DNA of 64,000 bases from DASRAU01 sp035638075 (GTDB lineage: Bacteria > Acidobacteriota > Polarisedimenticolia > Gp22-AA2): assembly GCA_035638075.1 (NCBI GenBank), contig DASRAU010000046.1:124001-188000 (forward strand), given 5' to 3'. Made by a program: the position numbers and the translations under genes. Below are positions 33,474 through 42,905 of the stretch, piece by piece (positions within the stretch are counted from its first letter, which is position 1; each line of letters opens with the position of its first letter). The notes below the pieces were generated by a model that saw only the letters and a list, made by a program, of their open reading frames with translations, ran no database searches and was not told the origin of the DNA.

Positions 33474-34832
33474 ATGCGCCACGCCGGAACCGTCGTTGCG
33501 GCCGTTCTCTTTGCGTGCACCGCCGCCGTGCAGCCGTCCACCGCGCAGCAGCCGGGGACGACCCCGCCGGCCGCGACCCCCGTCGCCCAGATCGTCATCA
33601 AGGCCGGGACCCTCATCGACGGCGCGTCCGAGACGGCGAAGAAGAACCAGCTCGTCTTCGTGCGCGGCGACAGGATCGAGAAGGTCGCCGACGGCGCGAC
33701 GTCCATTCCCGCGGGAGCGAAGGTCATCGACCTGTCCTCGGCCACGGTGCTGCCGGGGCTCATCGACGCGCACACGCACATCTTCCTGTGGGGCGAGAAG
33801 CCCGAGAAGGGCGGCTACGACGCCAACATCCTGAAAGCCGGCATCGCCCTGCGCGCGGCGCGCGCGACGTTCGCCTGCCGGCGCGCCCTCGAGCAGGGGT
33901 TCACGACGCTGCGGGACCTCGAGACCGAGGGCGCCGGCTACGGCGACGTGGAGATCAAGGAGGCCATCGAGGAGGGAACGATCCCGGGTCCGCGCCTCTT
34001 CGCCGCGACCCGCGCCATCTCGACGAGCGGCGGCTACAACCTCGAGGGTTACGCGCCCGAGCTGACCATGCCGAAGGGGGCGCAGATCGTCGACGGCCCG
34101 GTCGAGGCGCGCAAGGCGGCGCGCGAGCAGCTCGAGCACGGAGCCGACTGGATCAAGGTCTACATGACGCACCGCTCCTGGGCGGACAAGCAGGGCAAGC
34201 TCTTCTCGCAGCCGACGCTCACCGTCGAGGAGCTGAAGGCCATCGTCGATGAAGCGCACGGCTGGGGAAAGAAGGTCGCCTGCCACGCCTACAACGGCAT
34301 GGGGCTGCAACGCGCGCTCGACGGCGGCTGCGATTCGATCGAGCACGGCCTGGAGATCACCGGCGCGCAGCTCGCGCAGATGGTGAAGCAGGGCACCTGG
34401 TACTGCCCGACGATCGCCCCGTACTACCAGTCGTGGGGCCCGGAGGACAGCCCCGGCGGCAAGCGCGACCGGCTCCGCGCCGAGGTGCACGGCCCGACCG
34501 TGAAGGCGGCGGTGAAGGCCGGCGTGAAGATCGTCTACGGCACCGACATGGGCGGCATCGATTGGACCGAGTCCGAGGCGCAGGAGTTCCCCTACCTCGT
34601 GCAGTTCGGCCTGACCCCCATGAGCGCCATCCACGCGGCGACGTCGCGCGCCGCCGAGATGCTCGACATGAAGGGGGAGATCGGCGTCGTCGCTCCCGGC
34701 GCCTTCGCCGACCTCGTCGCCGTCAGCGGCGATCCGCTCGCCGACGTGAAAGTCCTCGCGGACGTCCGCTTCGTCATGAAGAGCGGCTCGATCTTCCGCG
34801 ACGACCTGTCCTCATCGCGCGCCGCTCACTGA
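33474..34832 (+). CDS. Secreted metal-dependent amidohydrolase
   Basis: 452-residue amidohydrolase-superfamily enzyme of the imidazolonepropionase/Xaa-Pro dipeptidase-like group. A signal peptide (cleavage near PSTAQQ, residue 25) directs it to the periplasm. Metal site residues: LPGLIDAHTHIF (His-x-His, about residue 100), DWIKVYM (Lys), KVACHAYN and CDSIEHGLE (His), and VYGTDMGG (Asp). Likely a peptidase or cyclic-amide hydrolase; the substrate is unknown. AGGAGG stands 5 bases before the ATG. A second secreted family member is at 55382. Confidence 0.9.
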   Translation: MRHAGTVVAAVLFACTAAVQPSTAQQPGTTPPAATPVAQIVIKAGTLIDGASETAKKNQLVFVRGDRIEKVADGATSIPAGAKVIDLSSATVLPGLIDAHTHIFLWGEKPEKGGYDANILKAGIALRAARATFACRRALEQGFTTLRDLETEGAGYGDVEIKEAIEEGTIPGPRLFAATRAISTSGGYNLEGYAPELTMPKGAQIVDGPVEARKAAREQLEHGADWIKVYMTHRSWADKQGKLFSQPTLTVEELKAIVDEAHGWGKKVACHAYNGMGLQRALDGGCDSIEHGLEITGAQLAQMVKQGTWYCPTIAPYYQSWGPEDSPGGKRDRLRAEVHGPTVKAAVKAGVKIVYGTDMGGIDWTESEAQEFPYLVQFGLTPMSAIHAATSRAAEMLDMKGEIGVVAPGAFADLVAVSGDPLADVKVLADVRFVMKSGSIFRDDLSSSRAAH

Positions 34833-34961
34833 CCCGCGCTTCGCAAGGACCTCCAGGACTTTCTCGGGGATTCTGCGGACTTCGCTGACACGGTTGCGCA
34901 GCACCATGGCGACGGGTTTCCGATCCGCAGACTTCCGAGGCTTCACGGCGCTCGGCGGGAT

Positions 34962-35465
34962 TCAGGACGGGCGGTGGTTGCCGTTGTCCATGTCGGAGTT
35001 GATGAGCCACCGGCCGTTCGGGCCCTTGCTCAGCGTCAGCGTGAACTTGCCGCTGTCCGGCTGCCCCGCCTCGCGCGCGAACCCTCCGACGATCCAGCCG
35101 AGCGCGCCGTCGGTTCCGTAGGCGAACGCGCGCAGCGCCAGCGGCCCGCCGGCGCCCTGGTAGTGCTTCTCGATCTCCGCCCGCCCGCGCACGGGGGCCG
35201 AGCCGCTGGACAGGACGAAGCCATCCTCGGCGAACAGGGCCGCGAGCGCCTTTGCGTCGGTATTCCGCCAGGCGGCCTCGTAGTCGGTGAGCACCCGGGC
35301 CAGCGCCGCCGGGAGCGTCACCGACGGCAGCGGCGCCGCGGCCTCAGCGGCCGGTTGAGCGGCGCTGGAAGGTGCGGGTGACGGCGTGGCCGGCGGGTCG
35401 GCCGCGACCGCCACGGTGGCGCCGAGCAGAAAAGACAGTGGGAGAACGATCGCAGCGCGACGCAC
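34962..35465 (-). CDS. Secreted SnoaL/DUF4440-like (NTF2-fold) protein
   Basis: 167 residues. The signal peptide (IVLPLSFLLGATVAVAAD) and an Ala/Pro linker precede an NTF2-like domain: VLTDYEAAWRNTDAKALAALFAEDGFVLSSGSAPVRGRAEIEKHYQGAGG, then GRWLINSDMDN. This is the layout of DUF4440/SgcJ proteins. A GTG start at 35465 is preferred because AGGAGGAG stands about 6 bases before it and it gives a proper signal peptide. The ligand or activity is unknown. Confidence 0.78.
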   Translation of the reverse strand: MRRAAIVLPLSFLLGATVAVAADPPATPSPAPSSAAQPAAEAAAPLPSVTLPAALARVLTDYEAAWRNTDAKALAALFAEDGFVLSSGSAPVRGRAEIEKHYQGAGGPLALRAFAYGTDGALGWIVGGFAREAGQPDSGKFTLTLSKGPNGRWLINSDMDNGNHRPS

Positions 35466-35520
35466 GGATGTCTCCTCCTCTTTGCTGGTGACCTGGATCA
35501 GACGCGGACGGTGACCGGCC

Positions 35521-36033
35521 TCAGGCCCGGAGCAGCACGCCCAGCACCACCGCGCCGAACGCGGCGCCCTCGACCGTCGCGGCGAACAGCAGCGCCATCC
35601 GCCACGGCCGCTTCGGGGCGAAGATCCCCGCGAGCAGGAAGACGATCGCACAGATCGGCGCCACGAGGATCCGCAGCACCGAGTACAGCGACCACACGCC
35701 GATCATCGAGTCGCTCCCCGTGGCGCGGCCGCTCGACCCGAGGAAGATCGCCGAGGCGATGAGGCCCGTGAGCGCGATCGCGGGGGCGAGGACTGCCAGC
35801 GCCGACCAGAACCAGCCCTGTCCGCGCAGGAAGTACAGGCCGGCGCTGCTTGCCGGGATCGCCGCCACCGCGAACACCCCGAGGAAGAGGACGAGATCGC
35901 CGAAGGCGGACATCCCGCCCGAGCGATCGACGCCGCGCTGCGTCGCCGCATTCAGCGCGACGGCGCCCGACGCGACCCCCGCCGCCAGGATGTAGCCCGC
36001 GAGCACGACACCGATGCGCCCGGCGGCCTTCAT
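35521..36033 (-). CDS. Multi-pass membrane protein, unknown
   Basis: 170 residues with five hydrophobic segments (IGVVLAGYILAAGVASGAVAL, FGDLVLFLGVFAVAAIPASSAGLYFL, WFWSALAVLAPAIALTGLIASAIFL, YSVLRILVAPICAIVFLLAGIF, ALLFAATVEGAAFGAVVLGVLL). No family recognised. It lies in a same-strand run with three envelope-type genes (36047-37962), 13 bases from the next one. Confidence 0.7.
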   Translation of the reverse strand: MKAAGRIGVVLAGYILAAGVASGAVALNAATQRGVDRSGGMSAFGDLVLFLGVFAVAAIPASSAGLYFLRGQGWFWSALAVLAPAIALTGLIASAIFLGSSGRATGSDSMIGVWSLYSVLRILVAPICAIVFLLAGIFAPKRPWRMALLFAATVEGAAFGAVVLGVLLRA

Positions 36034-36046
36034 CGGCGCGGACGCG

Positions 36047-36736
36047 TCACGGCGCGCCGCCGAGCCGCGGACAGCAGGAGGCGTTGTCCATGCAGGACTG
36101 GAGCTGCGCGACCGTGTTCGCCCCCGGCTTCCCGGCCGAGGCCTGCGCGCGGTACTGCCCGTCCATCAGCTTGAGGGTCTCGAGCCGGGTGTCTCCGCCG
36201 GCGCCGCTGGTGAAGACCTGGATCGGCGGCCAGCCGGAGCCCGCGGTCTCGACCTGGACGACCGCGCCCGCGAACACGCCGAGGCTCTTCGCCGGCGACG
36301 AATCCACGATGCCCCAGGTGCAGTTCCCCGTGGTGCCGCACGTCAGCGGGACGAAATACACCGGGGGCTTGTCCTTGCGCAGCCGCAGCGACACGGCGCG
36401 GTCCCCCCACGGCCGGGCGCCGTCGGCCTTGTGCGCCCGCGTGAGCTGCGTGACGATCTGCTTCACCGGCGCCGGCAGCAGCACCGCCGGCGTGGCGCAG
36501 ACGAACGAGAAGGTCGCGGTGCGCGCCGCCGTCGCGGAGGACTTCGGCGGCGCGGTCTTCGGCTGGGCCGTTTTCGGTTGCGCGGTTTTCGGCGGTGCGG
36601 TCGTTCCCCTGGACGTCGCGGGAGACGATCCTTGGGGGGCCGCCGGCGGCGGCGCGGCCGCCAGCACGCATCCCGCCAGCAATGTCACGAGACAGAGCCG
36701 CACGATCGGCGGCGGGAGTCCTGCGTCGTGGTCCAA
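36047..36736 (-). CDS. Uncharacterised exported protein or lipoprotein
   Basis: About 229 residues from a TTG at 36736. The early hydrophobic stretch LCLVTLLAGCVLAAAPPP looks like a lipoprotein or Sec signal. A low-complexity Pro/Lys/Thr linker (three PKTAQ-like repeats) follows, then a globular domain with six cysteines (FVCATP, LTCGTTGNCTWG, QSCMDNASCCP). AGGAGG stands 3 bases before this TTG. An ATG at 36808 would overlap the upstream gene and bury the signal; a GTG at 36703 is another option. The function is unknown. Confidence 0.6.
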   Translation of the reverse strand: MDHDAGLPPPIVRLCLVTLLAGCVLAAAPPPAAPQGSSPATSRGTTAPPKTAQPKTAQPKTAPPKSSATAARTATFSFVCATPAVLLPAPVKQIVTQLTRAHKADGARPWGDRAVSLRLRKDKPPVYFVPLTCGTTGNCTWGIVDSSPAKSLGVFAGAVVQVETAGSGWPPIQVFTSGAGGDTRLETLKLMDGQYRAQASAGKPGANTVAQLQSCMDNASCCPRLGGAP

Positions 36737-36761
36737 GTTCCTCCTCCGGCGGAGGAAAAGT

Positions 36762-37346
36762 CTACCCGACGGAAGGCCCGCCGCCGACCCCGGCGCGGGC
36801 GGCGTCATGGTGCACCTCGCGGCCGGCGAGCCACAGTCCCGCGAACGCGAAGCCGATCAGGATCGACCCGGTGATCCAGGCGGGCGCGGCGAACGCCGGC
36901 CGGGCCGCGTTCGCCATCATCAGGCCGAGGCTGACGAGCGCCGCCGCGAGCACGCCGAACATCGGCATCCCGTAGAGGAAGATGAACGGCAGGTAGTGCG
37001 CGCCCAGCAGGATCATGAGCGCGGGATAGAACCACTCCAGCTTCTCCATCGTGGCGGCGCCGACGAGCGGCAGGCAGAGAGGCAGGACGAACGCGACCTG
37101 CATCCCGAGCGCGTTGAGCGGATTGCCCGGGCTGAGCTTCCACGGCCCGCCGAGGAGGCGCAGCCCCAGCATCGTCAGCGGAAAGATGAAGAAGCCGCCG
37201 CACACCACGATGAGGATCGCCAGGCGCGGCGTTCCCCACGTCGCGGCCGCCGCCGATGCGAGCCAGAGCAGGCCGGACACCAGCTGCCCCACGAAGCCGC
37301 CCCGGAAGACCTGCCGAACCTCCCGCTGCGCGTCAGCGACGTCCAT
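36762..37346 (-). CDS. DUF7010-like membrane protein
   Basis: 194 residues with about six transmembrane helices. It opens MDVADAQREVRQVFRGGFVGQLVSGLLWLASAA. The segment FFIFPLTMLGLRLLGGPWKLSPGNPLNALGMQ, followed by EWFYPALMILLGAHYLPFIFLYGMPMFGVLAA, resembles proteins grouped as DUF7010. The function is unknown. It ends 25 bases before the next same-strand gene. Confidence 0.68.
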   Translation of the reverse strand: MDVADAQREVRQVFRGGFVGQLVSGLLWLASAAAATWGTPRLAILIVVCGGFFIFPLTMLGLRLLGGPWKLSPGNPLNALGMQVAFVLPLCLPLVGAATMEKLEWFYPALMILLGAHYLPFIFLYGMPMFGVLAAALVSLGLMMANAARPAFAAPAWITGSILIGFAFAGLWLAGREVHHDAARAGVGGGPSVG

Positions 37347-37362
37347 GTCGGCCCCTCCCGTG

Positions 37363-37962
37363 TCAGCGGCGCGCGTCGATCGACTTCACCAGCCAGTCGG
37401 CGCCGGTGCGCTGCAGCGTCGCCGACCACGCCGTATGGCTGTCGTCGCCGATCGTCCGCGCCTTGACGACCGCCTCCCCGCCGCTCTTCCAGCAGATCTC
37501 GCCAGTCGTGAACGCGACGAGGCCCTTCTTCCGATCGGTGTGGCCCCCGTTCATGGAGAAGCCGCTCGAATACCCGCCGACGGGGGGCGTGTGGTTCGCG
37601 AAGTGCGCGGTCACGCCCGGCGACGCATCGTGGACGAACACCTGGCCGTTCGGCATCCGCTGCTCCTCGCCGATGATGATCTCGCCGTGCGGCGTCCCTG
37701 CGGCCGCCGCCTTCTGCAGCGATTGCCGGATGAGGGCGTCGAGCACCGCCGAGCGCACGTTGTCCGCCTGCCCTTCGACCTCCGGGCCGCACGACGGGTC
37801 GCGTGCCGGCGGCGCCGGGGACGCAGGAGCCGGCCGCGGCGCCTGCCCCTGGGCGGTTGTCGCCTGTCCCTGCGATGCGCCGGCGGCCTTCGGCCCGGCT
37901 TCCCCCGAGCACGCGAGGCTCAATGACACCGACAGCAGCAGGATCCAGACTCTTCGCGACAT
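37363..37962 (-). CDS. Uncharacterised lipoprotein
   Basis: 199 residues. The lipobox SVSLSLAC places Cys18 as the lipidated residue. A Pro/Ala/Gln-rich tether of about 35 residues leads to a domain with EGQADNVRSAVLDALIRQSLQKAAAAGTPHGEIIIGEEQRMPNGQVFVHD, ending TWSATLQR-like strands (HTAWSATLQRTGADWLVKSID). This last segment resembles the end of NTF2-like or DUF4440 domains. The function is unknown. It heads the same-strand envelope run. Confidence 0.65.
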   Translation of the reverse strand: MSRRVWILLLSVSLSLACSGEAGPKAAGASQGQATTAQGQAPRPAPASPAPPARDPSCGPEVEGQADNVRSAVLDALIRQSLQKAAAAGTPHGEIIIGEEQRMPNGQVFVHDASPGVTAHFANHTPPVGGYSSGFSMNGGHTDRKKGLVAFTTGEICWKSGGEAVVKARTIGDDSHTAWSATLQRTGADWLVKSIDARR

Positions 37963-38070
37963 GTCTTGCCGGGCGGCCTCCCGGGCCTGCCGGATTATAG
38001 GGCCCCCCCTCCCGCAAAGGGACGCGCGGTTGGGTGAACCACCGGCGCTCCCCCTTCGTTACTATGGGCC

Positions 38071-40491
38071 ATGCTCTCCGACTGCCGGTACGCCGTCCGC
38101 CTGCTGTTCAAGTCCGCCGGATCGACCCTGCTCGCGGTGCTCGCCCTGGCCCTCGGCATCGGCGCCAACACCGCGATGTTCAGCATCATCAACACGCTGT
38201 TCCTGCGCCCGCTGCCGTTCGTGGAGCCGGAGCGGGTGGTCCAGCTGACGTCGCACCTTCCCGAGCGGCAGCTCGACAACGCCCCCTTCTCCCTGCCGCG
38301 CTACGGCGTCGTGCAGGACCACCAGCAGGTGTTCAGCCACCTGTCGGTCGCCGCCTTCACCCCCTTCACGATGACGGGGCACGGCGATCCGGAGCAGCTC
38401 CAGGGCGTGATGGTCTCGGCCGACACCATGCCCCTGCTCGGCGTGCAGCCCCTGCAGGGGAGGGACTTCTCCGCGGAGGAGCAGGCCAAAGGAGGGCCCG
38501 ACGTCGTCCTCATCAGCGAGCGCCTGTGGCGCCGGCTGTTCGACGGCAGTCCGGACGCAATCGGCCGGGCCCTGACGCTCGACGGCAGGCCGCACACCGT
38601 CATCGGCATCCTTCCTCCGTCGCTCTCCCGCTTTCCGTTCAACCAGATCGATCTCTGGGCCCCGCGGCCGGAGGAAGTCCCGTTCCTGGTCCCGGCGCAG
38701 GTGGACAACGGAGCGTTCGCGTTCCAGGTGCTCGGCCGGTTGAAGCCGGGGGTGACGCTCGAGCAGGCGCGCGAGAACGTGAAGGTGCTGGCGGCCGCGT
38801 ACAAGGCCGATCACCCGAAGAACGTGGACGCGCCGTCGCAGGCGGTCGTGACTCCGTGGCTCGAGAGCCTGGTCGGCAACCAGCGCCGCACCTTCGCGAT
38901 CCTGTTCGCCGCGGTCGGCTGCGTGCTCCTGATCGCCTGCGCCAATGTCGCGAACCTGCTGCTCGCCCGCTTCACCGGCCGGCGCAAGGAGATCGCCGTG
39001 CGCATCGCGCTCGGCGCCAGCCGCGGCGCCGTCATCCGGCCGTTCCTGATCGAGAGCGTCATGGTCGCCGCCGGCGGCGCGCTGCTGGGCCTGCTGCTCG
39101 CGCAGTGGGGCCTCGACGCCTTCCTCAGCGTCGGCCGCGACTTCGTCCCGCGCTCGATCGAGATCGGCATCGATCCCGTGGTGCTCGCGTTCACCGCCGC
39201 GCTCGCGCTCCTGACCGGTCTCGTGATGGGCCTCGTGCCGGCGCTGCAGGCGGCGAAGCCCGACGTGAACGAAGAGCTGCAGTCGGCCTCGCGCGGCTCG
39301 ACCGCGGGCGTCGCCGCGAGCCGCTTCCGCAAGGGACTGCTGACGGCGGAGATCGCCCTGTCGTTCGTGCTGCTCGTCTCGGCAGGGCTGCTGCTCGCGA
39401 GCTTCGCGCGGCTGCAGCGCGTCGCCCCGGGGTTCCAGCCCGACGGGCTCTTCGTCGGCGGCATCAACGTCCCGATGAACCGCTACCCGACCGACGACGA
39501 CCTCGCCGGCTTCTACCGCCGCCTGCTCGAGCGCATGGCGGCGCTGCCGGGCGTGACCTCGGTCGCCCTGAGCGACGCCCTGCCGCTCAGCGGTGCTGTG
39601 CCGGTCGCCCCGGTCGCCGTGGTCGGCAAGGACCTCGCGCCGATGAGCGAGCGCCCGAGCGGGCTCCGGCACCTGGTCAGCCCCGGGATGTTCAAGACAC
39701 TCGGCATTCCGCTCCGCCAGGGGCGCGACTTCGACGAGCGCGACCGTCCCAACATCCCGCACGTGGTCATCGTCAACGAGACGATGGCGCACCAGTTCTT
39801 CGGCACCGAGAATCCGATCGGCCGGCACCTGATCACCGGCATGGGGCAGATCGAGTCGGAGATCGTCGGCGTCGTCGCCGACAATCACTCGATCGATCTG
39901 ACCTCGGCGCCGGTGGCGGAGTATTTCCTGCCGACGCTGCAGCGGCCCGAGAACTTCAACGCCCTCATCCTCCGCGTCGCGGGTGATCCGGCCGCCATCG
40001 CCCCGGCGGTGCGCGCCGCGCTGAAGGAGGTCGATCCGACGCTGCCGCTGCTGCAGCCCCAGACGATGAACGCCGTCATCGCGCAGCTGACGGCGGACCG
40101 GCGGCTCGTCATGGTGCTGCTCGGGATCTTCGCGGCGCTGGCCGTGGTGCTCGCCGCCATCGGCCTCTACGGGGTGATGGCCTATCTCATCCGCCAGCGC
40201 ACCGGGGAGATCGGCGTGCGCATGGCGCTCGGCGCGCGCCCGGGCGCCATCCAGGGCATGGTGGTGCTCGAAGGCATGCGGCTCGCCGCCTGGGGCATCG
40301 GCATCGGCGGTCTCGCCGCCTTCGCGGCGACGCGCCTGCTGCAGACGTTCCTGTTCGAGGTGACGCCGTCGAATCCGGTGGTCTACGCGGCGATCGCCCT
40401 CATCATCGCGACCGTCGCCGGCGCCGCGTCGTGGTTCCCGGCGCGCCGCGCCTCCCGCATCGATCCGCTCGTCGCGCTCCGGACGCCGTAG
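38071..40491 (+). CDS. FtsX/MacB-type permease, ADOP family
   Basis: 806-residue permease with two MacB-periplasmic/FtsX units, the layout of acidobacterial duplicated orphan permeases. Helix 1 is LLAVLALALGIGANTAMFSIINTLFLRPLPF (about residues 18-48). The first FtsX block begins near LFAAVGCVLLIACANVANLLLARFTGRRKEIAVRIALGASR (about residue 270), and the last ends YLIRQRTGEIGVRMALGARPGAIQGMVV and beyond. There is no ATPase gene alongside, as usual for the family. The role is unknown, possibly lipoprotein or peptide handling. TTACTAT ends 5 bases before the ATG, so a leaderless transcript is possible. Confidence 0.9.
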   Translation: MLSDCRYAVRLLFKSAGSTLLAVLALALGIGANTAMFSIINTLFLRPLPFVEPERVVQLTSHLPERQLDNAPFSLPRYGVVQDHQQVFSHLSVAAFTPFTMTGHGDPEQLQGVMVSADTMPLLGVQPLQGRDFSAEEQAKGGPDVVLISERLWRRLFDGSPDAIGRALTLDGRPHTVIGILPPSLSRFPFNQIDLWAPRPEEVPFLVPAQVDNGAFAFQVLGRLKPGVTLEQARENVKVLAAAYKADHPKNVDAPSQAVVTPWLESLVGNQRRTFAILFAAVGCVLLIACANVANLLLARFTGRRKEIAVRIALGASRGAVIRPFLIESVMVAAGGALLGLLLAQWGLDAFLSVGRDFVPRSIEIGIDPVVLAFTAALALLTGLVMGLVPALQAAKPDVNEELQSASRGSTAGVAASRFRKGLLTAEIALSFVLLVSAGLLLASFARLQRVAPGFQPDGLFVGGINVPMNRYPTDDDLAGFYRRLLERMAALPGVTSVALSDALPLSGAVPVAPVAVVGKDLAPMSERPSGLRHLVSPGMFKTLGIPLRQGRDFDERDRPNIPHVVIVNETMAHQFFGTENPIGRHLITGMGQIESEIVGVVADNHSIDLTSAPVAEYFLPTLQRPENFNALILRVAGDPAAIAPAVRAALKEVDPTLPLLQPQTMNAVIAQLTADRRLVMVLLGIFAALAVVLAAIGLYGVMAYLIRQRTGEIGVRMALGARPGAIQGMVVLEGMRLAAWGIGIGGLAAFAATRLLQTFLFEVTPSNPVVYAAIALIIATVAGAASWFPARRASRIDPLVALRTP

Positions 40492-40531
40492 CGCCCCGCC
40501 TTCGCGATCGGCGGCACAGCGGCGCGCGCCC

Positions 40532-40750
40532 TCAGCGGATCCGGCGCACGACCGCGAGCACCGCAGTCAGCAGCAGCGAGATCAGCACCATCGTGGTGAT
40601 CGGGACGAAGAGACGGAAGCCCGGCCGCTCGACACGGATGTCGCCGGGCAGGCGGCCGAGCCAGGAGAGCGCGCCGCTCCAGGCCAGCAATCCCAGCACG
40701 ATGAGCGCGAACCCCGCGCCGACGAGCAGCAGCCCGGCGTGGCGTCCCAC
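40532..40750 (-). CDS. DUF2905 small membrane protein
   Basis: 72 residues. Two hydrophobic helices flank the signature LGRLPGDIRVERPGFRLFVPITTMVLISLLLT, which is diagnostic of DUF2905. No ATG fits; a GTG at 40750 lies 2 bases after the stop of the upstream gene. The function is unknown. It converges with the ADOP permease. Confidence 0.82.
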   Translation of the reverse strand: MGRHAGLLLVGAGFALIVLGLLAWSGALSWLGRLPGDIRVERPGFRLFVPITTMVLISLLLTAVLAVVRRIR

Positions 40751-40752
40751 GG

Positions 40753-41316
40753 TCAGTGACCCGGCCCGAAGCTCGGAACGCTCTTCACCCTCACCCCGTA
40801 ACGCCCTGCGATGAGCAGCGCCAGCTCCTCGGCCGTGCCGGGCAGGACCACCTGCGCGATGTTGATCGGCGCGCACCCGAGCGGTCCGTTGGCCTTCATC
40901 GCCATGCGCGCGATCCATCCCGCCCGCGCCATCACCGCCTTCTGGTCGCGCGGCACGATGCCGAGCATCGGCTGGCCGCGAAAGGCATAGGGAACGATGT
41001 GGTCGATTTCGTCCCAGCGCAGCCGCCCGACGCTGATCAGGGAGGACTGCTCGACGAGCCCCTCCGCCCCGATCACCAGGATCGGGCGCCATCGCACCAG
41101 CCGGTACACGCAGTAGCTGAATACGAGACCGAAGAAGCCGATGCCCGCGATCGCCGCCGGCACCACGCGGGCCTCGGCGATCCAGCCGAGGTGCAGGGTG
41201 AGCAGCCACAGCGAAACGGCGACGCAGCCGGCGGCGCCGAGGAGCACCAGGACCAGCTTCCAGCGTGAGGGGAAGACGATCAGGTCGCCGGTCGGAGTGA
41301 CGCGCGATTCGAGCAT
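40753..41316 (-). CDS. STM3941-like membrane protein
   Basis: 187 residues. Two N-terminal helices (LVLVLLGAAGCVAVSLWLLTL and AAIAGIGFFGLVFSYCVYRLV) are followed by a PH-like cytosolic domain (PILVIGAEGLVEQSSLISVGRLRWDEIDHIVPYAFRGQPMLGIVPRD). This matches the group labelled STM3941 family; the function is unknown. It precedes the DUF2905 gene by 2 bases, so the two are probably one operon. Confidence 0.72.
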   Translation of the reverse strand: MLESRVTPTGDLIVFPSRWKLVLVLLGAAGCVAVSLWLLTLHLGWIAEARVVPAAIAGIGFFGLVFSYCVYRLVRWRPILVIGAEGLVEQSSLISVGRLRWDEIDHIVPYAFRGQPMLGIVPRDQKAVMARAGWIARMAMKANGPLGCAPINIAQVVLPGTAEELALLIAGRYGVRVKSVPSFGPGH

Positions 41317-41320
41317 CTGT

Positions 41321-42853
41321 TTATCCCGACCGCTCCGGGCGCACGGTCACGGCGTCGATGACGGCACGACGATCCCCGCGATCCCACGCCTGCATGGCAT
41401 CCGCGTCCGACTTGCCGGCGATGCGCGCCAGGATGAGATACGCCGGCAGCGCATGCCCCGAGGATTTCCATTCCGCCATCTCGCTCAGCGGGACGAGGGC
41501 CGTCTTCCGGAGCGTCGCCAGCATCCCGGCGTCGCGCCCCCGCGTCAGCGCTTCCAGCGCTCCCGACGCCTTGTTGCGATCGGTCCACTCGGGCGAGTGC
41601 AGGAACTCGATGAACGGATCCGCCGGCACGCGCGGCACGGCGCGACCCGGCCCCGGAACCGTGTCCGCGAAGACCAGGAGCGCCCGCATGGCGTTGTTGC
41701 GCACCGCTTCCTCCGGATCGCTCATCGCCCGGACGAGATCGCCGACGACCGCCTGCTTGTCATGGGCGTAGCCGAGGATCTGCGCCGCGACCGCCCGATG
41801 GTCCGCCTCCGAGGAGTTCTTCAGCACGCGGCGCAGCGTCGCGAGATCCCGCCGTGCGAAACCGGGGAACTCCTCCTGGATGGCGCGCGTCGCGGGGTCG
41901 TGCATCAGCGAGTGTCCCTGCGACCGGTCCTCGCCGTTGTCGCCGCGCTTCACCGCTTCGGTGAAGGCCTTCCCGAACCTCGCGGCCGCCGCCAGGACGT
42001 CCGCCGGCAGCCGCTCCTTGCCCTTCGGGGCGGAGCGCAGGTGCAACGCCGGCGCGTCACGCTCCTCGAGACCGACGTAGACGATGAGCCGGCCCGCGTC
42101 GCAGCAGATCGGCGTCATGCTGACGTGGAGGACATCCGGGAGCTGCTTCAGACGCTCGGCCGTGGCCCGGAACGTTTCGGGAGGCGGCCCGTCGGGACTG
42201 AAGGTGTCGCCTTCCTTGAACGCCAGCGCCGCGCGCGCCTCGGCCTCGCCCACGCGTTGGCGGCCGTAGAAGTCGATGATGCCGATCGTCATGGCCTCCG
42301 GCGCGGCGCTCCTGGCGACATCCCCGCCCGCCCCGACGTCACCATACGCCTTGTCTTTCGCGTCGTGCGGATCGCGGAACACCACCGGAACGGCGGGCGA
42401 GCGCACCTCGCCGGACCACGAGTCTCCGGTCGAGCGCACCACGCCCACGAAGCGTCCGTCACCGATTCCCACGTTCAGGACATGGACGTCCGAGGACCAG
42501 GTCCGCGACGCGTGCGGCCCCAGGTCGAATTTCCCCCACGCCTCGCACTGGAACGCGCCCTGGACGAAGGTCGCGCGGATCCCCGCCGGCCCCCACCAGA
42601 CTCCGGCGCTCCAGTCGTCAGCGCAGCCGTGGAGCTCCGTCTCCGTGTCGTTGGTGAGGCTGTACGACACCTTGATCGTCCGTCCCACGACGGCATCCGG
42701 CGCCGGAAGCGTGACGCGGAGCGAGAACGGTCCGGGCGGCGGAGGCGGATTCACCATGTCCGCGGCGCCGTCCGGACAAGGAACGCACAGCAGCAGGAGC
42801 GCCGCGACGAGATGCGAAGGTTGCAGCGCGGGGCGTGGCCGGGAGCGCCGCAC
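41321..42853 (-). CDS. Secreted HEAT-repeat protein, unknown
   Basis: About 510 residues from a GTG at 42853. The region LVAALLLLCVPCPDGAAD is signal-like. The N-terminal part is a beta-sandwich (FSLRVTLPAPDAVVGRTIKVSYSLTNDTETELHG). A middle domain with IGIIDFYGRQRVGEAEARAALAFKEGD resembles POTRA-type folds. The C-terminal third has HEAT-like repeats (VAAQILGYAHDKQAVVGDLVRAMSDPEEAVRNNAMRALLVF). The start is uncertain: TTG 42898 and ATG 42757 (without signal) are alternatives. Overlap with the upstream zinc-ribbon gene is avoided by this start. Function unknown. Confidence 0.6.
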   Translation of the reverse strand: MRRSRPRPALQPSHLVAALLLLCVPCPDGAADMVNPPPPPGPFSLRVTLPAPDAVVGRTIKVSYSLTNDTETELHGCADDWSAGVWWGPAGIRATFVQGAFQCEAWGKFDLGPHASRTWSSDVHVLNVGIGDGRFVGVVRSTGDSWSGEVRSPAVPVVFRDPHDAKDKAYGDVGAGGDVARSAAPEAMTIGIIDFYGRQRVGEAEARAALAFKEGDTFSPDGPPPETFRATAERLKQLPDVLHVSMTPICCDAGRLIVYVGLEERDAPALHLRSAPKGKERLPADVLAAAARFGKAFTEAVKRGDNGEDRSQGHSLMHDPATRAIQEEFPGFARRDLATLRRVLKNSSEADHRAVAAQILGYAHDKQAVVGDLVRAMSDPEEAVRNNAMRALLVFADTVPGPGRAVPRVPADPFIEFLHSPEWTDRNKASGALEALTRGRDAGMLATLRKTALVPLSEMAEWKSSGHALPAYLILARIAGKSDADAMQAWDRGDRRAVIDAVTVRPERSG

Positions 42854-42905
42854 CCCGCGGGCCCGCGAGCTCGAGCCGGAGCGGACGCGGAAGCGCAACC
42901 CGACG